DNA from: CAUZIZ01 sp965218775
GTDB lineage: Bacteria > Acidobacteriota > UBA6911 > RPQK01 > JAJDTT01
Direction: 5' to 3'
Length of the DNA: 64,000 nucleotides
NCBI GenBank assembly: GCA_965218775.1
Contig: CBDCLS010000003.1
Location: 248,001-312,000 of the forward strand
The notes under the pieces were generated by a model. That model saw only the letters and a program-made list of their open reading frames with translations. It ran no database searches and was not told the origin of the DNA. This document shows positions 33,823 to 42,763 of the stretch, one piece after another (positions within the stretch are counted from its first letter, which is position 1; every line of letters begins with the position of its first letter). Both the position numbers and the translations under genes were made by a program.

Positions 33823-36222
33823 ATGACTAACAGATGGATTCACGCCGGTCTGCTGTTCGTTTCCCTGGCTACCATTCTCTTTCAGATATTACTCACTAGG
33901 ATATTCAGCGTCACGATTTGGTACCACTTTGCCTTCGTTGCGATCTCGGTGGCTATGTTTGGTTTTGCTGCTGCTGGCGTTGCCGTGCAGCTTATTCCTA
34001 GCTATTTCAGAGATGTGGACACGGCTCACCGAATCACCCTAAGTTCTCTTCTCTGCGGAGTCTCCATGGTTGTGAGCTTCCTGGTGCACCTGCTTGTTCT
34101 TTCTAAGGGGCAGGGTTCGACACTCGGGTCCGCCCAAGTCGTCATCACATACATTGTCGTGTGCATTCCGTTCTTCTTCAGCGGTATCGTTGTCTGCCTC
34201 TCACTGACTAGGTTCGCTGCTCAGGTTGGCTCTTTGTACGCCGCGGATCTCATTGGTGCAGCTCTAGCCTGTCCTCTGGTGGTGATTCTTCTGGAGCTTA
34301 TTGATGCACCTACAGCTGTGATTCTTTCAGGCACCTTAGCTTGCACTGGAGGCATCTTCTTCGGTCGAACAGCTACAAGTCGGAGATTAAGAATCGGGGC
34401 AGTCGCTACGACAGTTTTGCTAGGTTTGGCTGCATTACTGCATGGCGTAGTTGCCGCAACCGGAGAAGGGGGACTTCGGCCTGGGTGGACTCGAGGGCAG
34501 CAAGAGGACGCGCTTCTTTACGAGGATTGGAACTCGTACTCACGCGTCACAGTTCAGGGTAAGCCGAACCATCCTAGCAAGCCATTCGGCTGGGGTTTGT
34601 CATCAATGTATACCTCACAAAAGCTACTCTCACAACTTTTTCTGACGATTGATTCAACTGCTGGGACTGTTATCACAAAGTACGATGGCAAGAATCTTGA
34701 GCCACTTGATTTCCTAAAGTATGACGTAGTTTATCTTGCTCACTACCTCCGACCTTCAGCGGAAGTTTTTGTTATCGGAGCCGGTGGGGGACGAGATGTT
34801 CTGGCTGCGCTAGTCTTCAATCAGAAATCAGTGATTGCCTTGGAGGTTAACGCCAGTATAGTTGAGGCGATCACCGACTCTTTTGGTCAATTCTCCGGAC
34901 ACCTCGACCTCGATCCAAGAGTCACTCTTGTCAACGATGAGGCGAGGAGTTATGCGGCCCGAACCGAGGAACATTTCGACATTATCCAAATGTCTCTTAC
35001 CGATACTTGGGCCGCAACCGCCGCTGGAGCTTTTGTTCTGACGGAGAACCAACTCTATACAGTTGAAGCTTGGGAGATGTTTCTGAAGCGCTTGAGGCCA
35101 GGAGGCTTGTTGAGTGTGTCCAGGTATTACGTAGAAGACGAACCACTCGAGATCTACCGATTGGCTTCCCTGGCTCAGGCTGTGCTCTCTCAGGCTGGAA
35201 TCTCTAACCCAAGACAGCATCTTGCAATTGTCCGATCCGAGAATTCGAGTTCCCATGGAGGTCCGGATGGTATTGCAAACCTGCTTCTTAGTAACGAACC
35301 CTTGACTTCGAGAGACCTATCCACACTAACCCAGATTACGAATCGGCTGGGCTTTGAAGTGTTGCTCTCACCCAACGTAATAGCCGATAGGAATCTCCTG
35401 GAAATCACTTCACCTCAAGCGTCACCGCAGTTTGTGAATCGGTACTCTAAAGATATAAGTCCACCAACGGACGATAGGCCGTTTTTCTTCAATATGGCGC
35501 GGCTGATTGATTACGTCGACACAAACAGTCCTGTGTTCATCCTGACGTCACTGCTTTTGACGGTTCTCTTGCTGGTAGCAGCCTGTGTCATATTTCCCCT
35601 CTGCGTGACAGGGGCTAGCATCCTCTGGTCGGGTTGGCTGCCCACCTATTTCGCGGCTATTGGGCTTGGTTTCATGTTCGTGGAGGTTGCTCTTGTCCAG
35701 CGAATGCTCATACTGCTTGGGCATCCAACCTACTCTCTTTCTGTGGTCTTGTTCGTCTTGTTGCTATCCGCTGGGATTGGGAGCTATCTCACAAGAAGAA
35801 TCTGCGACTTGCTTGGCTCTCTCAGAACGCTGCTTTGTACCGTTTCTATCGGGATCGCGGCGCTAGGAATCGTAACGCCTATCCTAGTTGACCATTTCCA
35901 AGCATCAAGTAGCCCTACTCGCATACTGATAGCAATAGCTGCCTTAACCCTGCCAGCTGTTCTTATGGGTATGGCGTTGCCAACTGGAATCAGAATCGCG
36001 GCCATAAGCAGTCCCGGAATCACTCCATGGCTCTGGGCAATCAACGGAGCCTTCTCGACACTCGCGGCGACGGCAGGGGCAATCGTTTCCCTTACATTTG
36101 GAATCTCCGCAGGTTTCTGGATCGGATCCGGGTGCTACTTTATCGCTTTCCTGATGGTGCGACCCAGAAACCGTATCCAGTCGATGCAAAAGCCGCTGGA
36201 AACTGAAGATGGCATACGCTAG
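33823..36222 (+). CDS. multi-pass membrane protein with a spermidine-synthase-like domain
   Basis: A 799-residue protein with about seven N-terminal membrane helices (residues 5-230), a soluble Rossmann-type domain, and about seven more helices from 560 on. The soluble domain has EVFVIGAGGGRDVLAAL (about 313-329, SAM-type glycine loop), IALEVNASIVEAI (acidic ligand position) and HFDIIQMSL, as in spermidine synthase-like membrane proteins of many environmental bacteria. Whether it transfers aminopropyl groups is unknown, because the substrate loop is not obvious. The start has AGGAAG 13 bp upstream. No operon partner is clear. Its codon use looks more A/T-rich than neighbours (impression). Confidence 0.83.
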   Translation: MTNRWIHAGLLFVSLATILFQILLTRIFSVTIWYHFAFVAISVAMFGFAAAGVAVQLIPSYFRDVDTAHRITLSSLLCGVSMVVSFLVHLLVLSKGQGSTLGSAQVVITYIVVCIPFFFSGIVVCLSLTRFAAQVGSLYAADLIGAALACPLVVILLELIDAPTAVILSGTLACTGGIFFGRTATSRRLRIGAVATTVLLGLAALLHGVVAATGEGGLRPGWTRGQQEDALLYEDWNSYSRVTVQGKPNHPSKPFGWGLSSMYTSQKLLSQLFLTIDSTAGTVITKYDGKNLEPLDFLKYDVVYLAHYLRPSAEVFVIGAGGGRDVLAALVFNQKSVIALEVNASIVEAITDSFGQFSGHLDLDPRVTLVNDEARSYAARTEEHFDIIQMSLTDTWAATAAGAFVLTENQLYTVEAWEMFLKRLRPGGLLSVSRYYVEDEPLEIYRLASLAQAVLSQAGISNPRQHLAIVRSENSSSHGGPDGIANLLLSNEPLTSRDLSTLTQITNRLGFEVLLSPNVIADRNLLEITSPQASPQFVNRYSKDISPPTDDRPFFFNMARLIDYVDTNSPVFILTSLLLTVLLLVAACVIFPLCVTGASILWSGWLPTYFAAIGLGFMFVEVALVQRMLILLGHPTYSLSVVLFVLLLSAGIGSYLTRRICDLLGSLRTLLCTVSIGIAALGIVTPILVDHFQASSSPTRILIAIAALTLPAVLMGMALPTGIRIAAISSPGITPWLWAINGAFSTLAATAGAIVSLTFGISAGFWIGSGCYFIAFLMVRPRNRIQSMQKPLETEDGIR

Positions 36223-36334
36223 TTACACATCACCGGGCCGTGTCTCATGGAGGGGAGGTTGTCGGCGTGTGAGAACGCGATGACGAGTCGGTGACAGAGC
36301 TAGTGCCGCTGAACTTAGAGATATGTATCCCTCC

Positions 36335-36361
36335 TATAAATCGATCCAATCGGACCAATCG
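36335..36361 (+). promoter_or_regulatory. shared upstream motif with iterated CCAATCGG units, copy 2
   Basis: TATAAATCGATCCAATCGGA followed by CCAATCG lies 36-60 bp before the ATG at 36397 and matches the block before the membrane gene at 15437. Confidence 0.45.
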
Positions 36362-36396
36362 AGCAGTTGAGATAGCGATTAACATGAGAGGCCCCT

Positions 36397-36744
36397 ATGG
36401 ACGAGCAGAACATCATCAGAACCTACAACCGCATCAAGTACGGCAAGCTCGCAGCTAGCCTGGCTCTTGATGGCGTTGGGATGATCACTATGCTCCCTGC
36501 GGTATGGGTAAGACATCGCTTGGGCGCCGATCAGCGGCATAGCCTACTACCTGCTGTACGGCAGGAATATGTCTGCTTTATTGGCGGCGCTGTCAATGAG
36601 CTTCCCCCGCTCACCGATTTCGTTCCGACGCTCACGGCTATGTGGGTCTACAGGTACAGGGTAAAAGGCAAAGACACTTTCGAAGGGCACCTGAGGGAAG
36701 TGAAGCAGCAGCAGCATGACTCCATTGACAGGATTCTCAAATGA
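36397..36744 (+). pseudogene. small membrane protein with two compensating frameshifts
   Basis: The open frame is continuous for 115 codons, but its middle (VWVRHRLGADQRHSLLPAVR) is not protein-like. The middle makes sense in another frame (36509-36598): DIAWAPISGIAYYLLYGRNM then SALLAALS, which is a membrane helix. The ends IIRTYNRIKYGKLAASLALD and PPLTDFVPTLTAMWVYRY belong to the open frame. The composite resembles small membrane proteins with a TD(I/V)-WAPIS motif. Two indels, one near 36505 and one near 36598, therefore swap the central frame. It is probably inactive, or the assembly has errors. Confidence 0.6.
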
Positions 36745-36834
36745 ATCGCAGGGACATGATGTATGTGTGATATTCGGCACCCGATCTTACAGACAGCATC
36801 CGATCTGATCGCAATCGAACGACCGCTTTCGCCT

Positions 36835-36973
36835 GAGGCTGTGTGAAAAGTCCAAAACCTCTTTGATTTAGGGGTCTCTTTACCCTTCCTACGACGGAGA
36901 TCGTGGCTTACACGCGATCCTATGAAGTCAAAATTTCAAATCCGAAATCATGAATGACTTTTCACACAGCCTC
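36835..36973. mobile_element. 139-bp MITE, copy 2
   Basis: Identical to 25911-26049, with the same 18-bp ends and GCCT on both sides (36831-36834, 36974-36977). The flanking palindromic repeat is related to, but diverged from, that of copy 1 (downstream GATCTTCCCCGGAAACG versus AATTTTCCTTCAAATG). Confidence 0.88.
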
Positions 36974-36977
36974 GCCT

Positions 36978-37721
36978 AAAAGCGGACATTCAGATCTTCC
37001 CCGGAAACGTCGAATGAACGGCCAATAGTGGTCATTGGCCAGTGCCCTCGATTATCTCCGTCGTGCCACATTAGAAACTAGGGTAGGGGATCGCGTAGAG
37101 TGCCAACACTCCACCGACCGGTAAGCGACCGAAGTCAGCGGGCCGGCCGTTGTCGCCTTGACGGTACCTTTCCCGGCAAAAAGAACATACAATTAATATT
37201 TGTAACCGTGGTTGGCGGAAAACTGGCCGAAAAGGATCGTTGGGTGTCCGGGCCGCCAGGAATCCGTCGAAACCCAACCACAACACGGGCTGGCTGGCAT
37301 TCTGGTTCATTGGTGCCGAGCGCTGCAAGCGTTCCGAGGGTTTGCCGTTCCGAGTGCAAGAGCGCCGCCAAAAACTCGCGTCCGATTGACTCGTAAGGCT
37401 ATTCGAGCACCAGCGCAACGTGTTCTACGCCTCGCACGGTCTCGTTCCACGTGCGCGTGAGGATTCGTTTTAGTGAGCGTAGGGTGAACCGCACTTTGGC
37501 GGTTTGATGACGCTGCTTTTGGCCCTCGTGAGTGGGCGAGGTGTTCGATGCGGCGGATAAGCTCGACGAAGATCCCAGAGGCGAGTACTTCCAGGATCTG
37601 TTTACCGTAGGAAACGATCGTCAATTTTCTGGAGACGGAACTCTCCGACAGTTCGGCGGCCGAACGCGCGATCCCTTTGCGGCGTTCACGGGAAAGACAG
37701 TCAGAGGAAACAACACACACG
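36978..37721. other. 740-bp stretch without a confident gene
   Basis: The first 45 bp are the palindromic-repeat unit (AAAAGCGGACATTCAG, CGTCGAATGAAC). The remainder has overlapping frames on both strands but nothing with family-like motifs. A high-purine AAAAAGAACATACAATTAAT block near 37178 is the most A/T-rich spot. Confidence 0.45.
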
Positions 37722-38497
37722 ATGCACATTGATACAGAATGCAATCAGGTGGCAACCGCGCTGCTGCTCGCGGCAGGAATCGGTAGCAGGCTACGACCGC
37801 TAACGGAGAATCAGCCCAAGTGCCTCACCGAAGTCGACGGGATCTCCATTCTTGAGCGTTTGGTTTATTGCCTGGGTCAGCAGGGCGTCGGGCGTCTGGT
37901 GGTCGTGGTGGGACACCTTGAGCACAGAATCCGCGAGTTCCTCGGGGAGCAAAGGGACGGCGTCTCGATCGAGTATGTGGTGAATCCACAATATCGCACG
38001 ACCAATAATCTATATTCACTGTGGTTGGCACGGGAAGTCATCCAGGAGCCGTTTCTGCTCGCCGAATCTGACGTTCTCTTCCAGCCGTCGCTGCTCGCTG
38101 ATCTTCTACAACCCGACAGGATCGCCGTCTCATCAATGCGACGTGGATGAACGGTAGCACCGTTACAGTCGATGTTTTCCAGTCGGTTCGCGCTTTTCAG
38201 CTTGGCGAAGACCATCCGACCGAAGAGCTGCGGTACAAGACCGTCAACATTTGCAGTCTCTCCCTCAAGTCCTGGCGGCGGATCATTCGGGAATTGGAGC
38301 GGCAGGTTGCCGAGGGTCACGTTAACAGGTTTTACGAGAGCGTTTTTGCGGAAATGGTGGCCGACGGCAGACTCTCCTTTCAAGCGGTCTTTTTTGATCC
38401 CGGATCATGGTACGAGATCGATACGCCTCAAGACCTTGATCAAGCCGAGCTGCTCTTTGGCGGACCGACGGATGATAACAGAACATGCCGGAACTGA
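37722..38497 (+). pseudogene. LicC/choline-type nucleotidyltransferase gene with a central frameshift
   Basis: The first frame (37722-38150) has the sugar-nucleotidyltransferase signature LLLAAGIGSRLRPLTENQPK (G-x-G-x-R-x-x-P-x-T...PK) then CLTEVDGISILERLV and NNLYSLWLAREVI. It stops after DRIAVSSMRRG. The second frame (to 38497) carries on as ATWMNGSTVTVDVFQSVRAF and ends with FYESVFAEMVADGRLSF and WYEIDTPQDLDQAE, the metal-binding end. One base around 38125-38140 would restore about 257 residues. NTTs of this subtype activate phosphocholine, aminoethylphosphonate or sugar phosphates. The ATG at 37722 follows AGAGGAAA. Coupled to the methyltransferase by a 13-bp overlap. Confidence 0.8.
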
Positions 38498-39177
38498 ATT
38501 ACGGAGCGGTCAACAAATACTGGCACAATGCCCGGCCATCGATCCTGGGGCCGTACGTGATGGACGGCTTTGGATTCCCCCCCGTTGCCGGCCGTTTTCG
38601 TTTTCACGCAGAAACCCGGATTGCGCAACAGTTGATTCGGGGACTGAATCCGGCCGGTACGGTGCTCGACCTGGGAAGCGGTATCGGCTTCTGGACAGAA
38701 CACTTCGCACAGCATTTCGCGAAGGTTGTCGCCGTTGAGGCCAGCACGCCGCTGTATGAGGCACTGGTTCAGCGTTGTGCCGAGTATTCCAACGTTGAGG
38801 CTGTGCAGGGCGACGCCGTTTCGTTCGAACCGGAGGACAGCGTCGAGCTGGTCTTCCTCGGTGGTCTGCTGATGTACCTTAACGAGAACGACGCCGTTTC
38901 GCTGCTCCGAAAACTGGTCGGCAGCCTGGCCCCCTGTGGGGTGATCGTGTGCCGCGAGACCACCGTACGAAGAACGGATATGACCCGAGAGGGAGACTAT
39001 CAAGCGATCTACCGGTCCGTCGCATCGTACACTCGTATTTTCAACAAATGCGGGCTCTCAGTGGTGGAAGCGAAACGCAACACGCCGTATGTTCTGATCC
39101 AGATGGCCACAACCCTCTCGTGGACCCCGAAAAGCCGTACTTCAACAGATGAGTGGCGTGGAATCGAAGATAACTGA
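38485..39177 (+). CDS. class I SAM-dependent methyltransferase, C-terminus altered by the 540-bp repeat
   Basis: A 230-residue methyltransferase: motif I TVLDLGSGIGFWTEHFAQHF (about residues 55-74), motif II VVAVEAS with the acidic ribose-binding Glu, and motif IV LVFLGGLLMYL. The start overlaps the nucleotidyltransferase by 13 bp, so both were probably made together and act on the same small molecule or surface polymer. At 39114 the frame enters the 540-bp repeat, and the last about 20 residues (SWTPKSRTSTDEWRGIEDN) are encoded by repeat sequence, replacing the native end. The domain itself is essentially complete. Substrate unknown. Confidence 0.8.
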   Translation: MPELNYGAVNKYWHNARPSILGPYVMDGFGFPPVAGRFRFHAETRIAQQLIRGLNPAGTVLDLGSGIGFWTEHFAQHFAKVVAVEASTPLYEALVQRCAEYSNVEAVQGDAVSFEPEDSVELVFLGGLLMYLNENDAVSLLRKLVGSLAPCGVIVCRETTVRRTDMTREGDYQAIYRSVASYTRIFNKCGLSVVEAKRNTPYVLIQMATTLSWTPKSRTSTDEWRGIEDN

Positions 39178-39652
39178 AGGTTCATGAGGTACTTGCAGCT
39201 ATCATCGAGGCCAGGATAGAAGGGCATCACAAGGGGATTCAGGCACCATTAGGAAGTAGAAAGGACGAGGATAGCCTCAGCAAAGCGATGGATTGGCGGG
39301 TGACGATGAGCCAGCGCTAGCGGCCCTCCCGAGACCAGCCTATTGGCGGAGGTTATCCCGGGTTTAGAACCAGGATTCTGAAAGTTCTCGCTGAAGATGA
39401 CGTCTATTTCAAACTTGGAGGTGCCAGTGCAGCTCGCCGACGACGGTGAACAGAAACCTCCTGCCTCTTCAGCCCGATTCTCTCCTTTAGTACCACCGTA
39501 TTTCGAGGTAACTCCCTTGTATCTGGCCCCTATCCGCCTGGTATTCTTGTCTCTCTGTGAGCCCTTTACATCTGACAAATAGCAACTTGAATGCAGATTA
39601 CTCGGAACTAATCTTCCATATTTTCGACCCAGCGCAGGCATATTCATCTTCG
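39114..39652 (+). repeat. 540-bp interspersed repeat, copy 2
   Basis: Diverged copy (more differences than between copies 1 and 3) of the repeat at 26517-27057 and 41716-42256. It starts CCTCTCGTGGACCCCGAAAA and ends GGCATATTCATCTTCG. The frames that are open in copies 1 and 3 are broken here (TGA after FNR). It supplies the 3' end of the methyltransferase gene. Confidence 0.8.
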
Positions 39653-39884
39653 GCGGCTGCTGGACTCAGTTAACAACACTTCCCTGAAGAAGCACGGCAA
39701 TCGGCTACGGGCAGGACACTTCGATATTCGCCTCTTCGGTGTTCTGCGGTTTATGATTCGAAGTTTGTTCGTTTTCGCGGAGCCGGCAACCGCTAAATGA
39801 CAAACAGCAGAATATCGAACAAGCGCATGTCGAAGGACGGAAGACGCTCCTTGAGGTTTCGCCCTGAATGGTCCGGCACCGCTG
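39653..39884. other. intergenic region before the Nramp-like gene
   Basis: No gene, repeat or clear promoter is seen; the ribosome site for 39885 is weak. Confidence 0.4.
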
Positions 39885-41558
39885 ATGACTGTACTGATGA
39901 TGCTCAATAAGACGAAGCAAACACCAGTCGTTGAGCCCTACGCTCGCGATGAGGACAATTTTCGCGACCCACCTCAGCGATTCAGCGGAATTCTTCGCCA
40001 ACTGGGACCGGGGGTAATCCTGCTGGGAGGGATCGTCGGATCTGGCGAGCTGATCATGACCACTAAGTTGGGAGCAGAAGCCGGATTCTTCATGCTTTGG
40101 CTGGTGTTTGTTTCCTGCTTCGGGAAATTCATTGTCCAGGCGGAGCTGGCTCGGCACACCATCTCCAGCGGGAAGACTTTTCTCGAGGTCTTCAGTACCC
40201 TACCGGGGCCCCGCTTTCAACGTCCGGCTTGGCTGACTCCGGAGTGGATCGCGATCGTCCTGCTTCTCTCCTTCATCGGGTTGGGAGTCTATACCCTGCT
40301 TGGCGAACAGCGTACGGCTCTTTCCGAGGTGGGAATCGGCGCAGCGATCGTCATTGGAGCGGTGATCTCAGGCGCCGTAATCGCTGTCCACCGGAAAAAT
40401 AGAAGACAAGGTCTTTTCCGCATGGAGACGACGGGGCCCCGACCCATCATCAACTGGTTCATGTGTCTGTGGCTGTCGATTCCACTGCTTCTCTTCATTA
40501 ACGGGGGAGCCATTCTCGGTGGAGCCGGCCAGGCGTTGCAGCTAGCCTTTCCCGATCTTCTGGGCAGCGGAGGCAGCACAAAATGGGGGGTCATTGTAGC
40601 CGTCGTCTGTGCCGGCCTCTTGATAGGTGGGAAATATTCCGCGCTGGAGAGAATGTCGTTGGGCCTGGTCTCTACCTTCACCCTGACTACTATCGTTTGT
40701 ACCGTCCTGCTACAGTGGACCGGTTTCGCGGTCACGCCCGAAGACCTTCGTCAAGGCCTGGATTTCTCCTTCCCCAGCCCGCTTGGTGCAGGCGTAACGC
40801 TCACTGCCCTGGCCATGTACGCTGGTACCGGGGTGTCCTGGGGAGAAATGTGCAGCTACACCTACTTTTGTGTCGAGAAGGGATATGCCCGCTTCACCGG
40901 AGCCAATGTTCCAGGCCCGGAGTGGCCCCTCCGCGCCCGAGGGTGGATCCGGGTGATGTACACCGACGTCCTGGTAGCACTGGTGGTCTACACCGTCGGC
41001 ACCGTCTGCTTCTACTTCCTCGGAGCCGCCATCTTGAATCGGATGCAGCTCAACCCCGACGGTCCCGAGACTCTCCGCACACTCGGCCTCGTCTACACCG
41101 AGAGCCTGGGCAGTTGGGCCGCGACCCTCTTTGTCGTGGGAGCTTTCGTGGTCCTGTTCTCTACTGTGCTCACCGGGGTCGCCGGCTTCAGCCGATGGAT
41201 AGCCGACACCTTCTGCGTGCTGGGATTCATCGATCGGGCGGATTACCTTGGACGTCTGCGAGTCATTCGCGTTCTGATCATCGTCACGCTGGGCCTCTAC
41301 TCCTTTTCCTACAGCCTCTTCGAGAACCCGCCCTTGATGCTGATGATGTCCAGCATGATGGCGGTCTTCATGTACCCCATCCTGGGCCTGGGGACCCTGT
41401 ACCTGCGCTACCATGATGTAGACAAGCGAATTCTTCCGGGACGACTGACCACGGCCTGGCTTTGGATCTGCGGGATCACACTGGCTCTGGTGACGCCCGG
41501 AGCGGCGCTGCTGGCCCTGGCCATTTCACAGGGGTGGGTCCAGCTGTTCTATGGGTGA
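39885..41558 (+). CDS. Nramp-like divalent metal/solute transporter
   Basis: A 557-residue inner-membrane protein with about 11-12 helices. The N-terminal segment LRQLGPGVILLGGIVGSGEL is the Nramp helix 1 equivalent, but the DPGN metal motif of true Nramps is replaced by GSGEL, as in the divergent Nramp-like group of Planctomycetes and Acidobacteria. Further helices such as GVTLTALAMYAGTGVSWGEM then CSYTYFCVEKGYARFTG are typical of that group. The transported ion or solute is not known. A Gfo/Idh-type gene began 39 bp downstream before it was truncated, suggesting an operon. Start may also be the ATG at 39897. Confidence 0.8.
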   Translation: MTVLMMLNKTKQTPVVEPYARDEDNFRDPPQRFSGILRQLGPGVILLGGIVGSGELIMTTKLGAEAGFFMLWLVFVSCFGKFIVQAELARHTISSGKTFLEVFSTLPGPRFQRPAWLTPEWIAIVLLLSFIGLGVYTLLGEQRTALSEVGIGAAIVIGAVISGAVIAVHRKNRRQGLFRMETTGPRPIINWFMCLWLSIPLLLFINGGAILGGAGQALQLAFPDLLGSGGSTKWGVIVAVVCAGLLIGGKYSALERMSLGLVSTFTLTTIVCTVLLQWTGFAVTPEDLRQGLDFSFPSPLGAGVTLTALAMYAGTGVSWGEMCSYTYFCVEKGYARFTGANVPGPEWPLRARGWIRVMYTDVLVALVVYTVGTVCFYFLGAAILNRMQLNPDGPETLRTLGLVYTESLGSWAATLFVVGAFVVLFSTVLTGVAGFSRWIADTFCVLGFIDRADYLGRLRVIRVLIIVTLGLYSFSYSLFENPPLMLMMSSMMAVFMYPILGLGTLYLRYHDVDKRILPGRLTTAWLWICGITLALVTPGAALLALAISQGWVQLFYG

Positions 41559-41597
41559 TATGGGTACGGCCGGAATCAGCGAAAGCGAGGTTTTCAC

Positions 41598-41715
41598 TTG
41601 CTCAAGACGCCAGCCTCCTGGATCACACTTTCTTCTCTTGCTCTGCTGGCCACTGGGACGTCACCAGAACGGCTAAGGGTCGGCATTATCGGACTGGACA
41701 CCTCCCAGGGAAGAC
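41598..41715 (+). pseudogene. N-terminal stub of a secreted Gfo/Idh/MocA oxidoreductase
   Basis: About 38 codons from a TTG start (AGCGAGG upstream): a signal-peptide-like LKTPASWITLSSLALLATGT and the Rossmann start ERLRVGIIGLDTS, as in Gfo/Idh proteins whose motif continues HAIAF. After LDTS the sequence is unrelated and the 540-bp repeat begins at 41716. The rest of the gene is missing. Position 39 bp after the transporter implies a former operon. Confidence 0.65.
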
Positions 41716-42256
41716 CCTCTCGAGGACCCCGAAAAGCCGTACTCCGGCAGATGCATGGCGTGAAATCCAAGATAACTTGCGTTTCATGAAGTACTTGCAA
41801 TGATCATCGAGGCCAGAATAGAAGGGCATTACAAGGGGATTCCGGCACCATTAGAAAGCAGAAAGGACGAGGATGGCTCAGCAAAGTGACGGGATTGGGG
41901 GATGATTCTGAGCCAGCCGCAGCGGCCCTTCCGAGATCAGTCTGTTGACGGAGGTTATCCTGGGTTGAGAACCAGGATTCTGAAAGTTCTCACTGAAAAT
42001 AACGTCTACTTCAAACTTGGAGATGCCAGTGCAGCTCGCCGCCGACAGCTCCCAGAAATCTCCTCGCCTGTTCAGCCCGATTCTGTCCCTTAGTGCCGCC
42101 GTATTTCGAGGTAACTCCCTTGTATCTGGCCCCTATCTGCCTGGTGTCTTTGTCTCTGTCCAGGACGTTAACATCCAATGAATCAGCAACTTGAATGCGG
42201 ACTCCGCGGAACGAATCTTCCATATTTTGACCCAGCGCAGGCATATTCATGTCTTC
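41716..42256 (+). repeat. 540-bp interspersed repeat, copy 3
   Basis: Close to copy 1 (the 63-codon frame at 41902-42093 gives a protein identical to that at 26680-26871). Starts CCTCTCGAGGACCCCGAAAA, ends GGCATATTCATGTCTTC. The LVDPEKPYFNRW frame of copy 1 is not open here. It truncates the Gfo/Idh stub. Confidence 0.82.
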
Positions 42257-42646
42257 CCTTTCACCCACTGGGAAAAGCGCCGCCTTACCACGGCGCACCC
42301 TAGAAGCGGACATTCAGAGTCTGCTCTGGAAACGTCGAATGAACCGCCGTAAACGGCCAAGAGCAGTCATTCCACGCAGACCAAGCGGTCATGCGACCAC
42401 GAAAAGCTTGTGGCTGAAAAGAATGGGTCGCCTTTTCGAGAAACAAGGACAAGGATGGCAGTTTCAAGCACGCGACCAGCTTCGCAGCGAACGACATTCC
42501 GAGTGTCAGCGGAAAAGGCGGATTGAATTCCGCCAATCCTTCGGATTTCTATAGATGCCGTCCCCTAACATTGCCCTCCCAGACCAAGGGCTGTAGTATC
42601 GCTAGATTAGATATAGATAGGCTCCCTTGCAGCTCGGAGGCCCGTC
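42257..42646. other. 390-bp region with a palindromic-repeat fragment, no gene
   Basis: CCTAGAAGCGGACATTCAGA and GGAAACGTCGAATGAAC (42298-42343) belong to the dispersed repeat seen at 26050, 29090 and 36978. The rest shows no family-like reading frame. Confidence 0.55.
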
Positions 42647-42763
42647 TTGATCGGCCAAACCATCTCCCATTACAACATCACTTCCAAGCTGGGCGAAGGC
42701 GGGATGGGGGAGGTGTACCGAGCCGAAGACACCTCTTTGGAGGAGAGCGGATTCGATGAATGA
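42647..42763 (+). pseudogene. N-terminal stub of a Ser/Thr protein kinase (PknB type)
   Basis: A TTG start with GGAGG 6 bp upstream opens a 38-codon frame: LIGQTISHYNITSKLGEGGM then GEVYRAEDTSLEESGFDE and stop. GEGGMGEVYRA is the ATP-binding glycine loop; the invariant Lys and everything after are lost. The stop overlaps the start of the amidohydrolase gene (42756), so the kinase was cut where that gene begins, and the kinase's ribosome site may now help translate it. Confidence 0.8.

Noticed and set aside
37071..37744. Overlapping minus-strand frames of 115 and 145 codons
   Set aside because: No family-like motif, biased composition, no ribosome sites; probably chance frames.
40583..41416. 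Frame of 277 codons overlapping the Nramp-like gene
   Set aside because: Arg/His/Pro-rich out-of-frame translation of the transporter.
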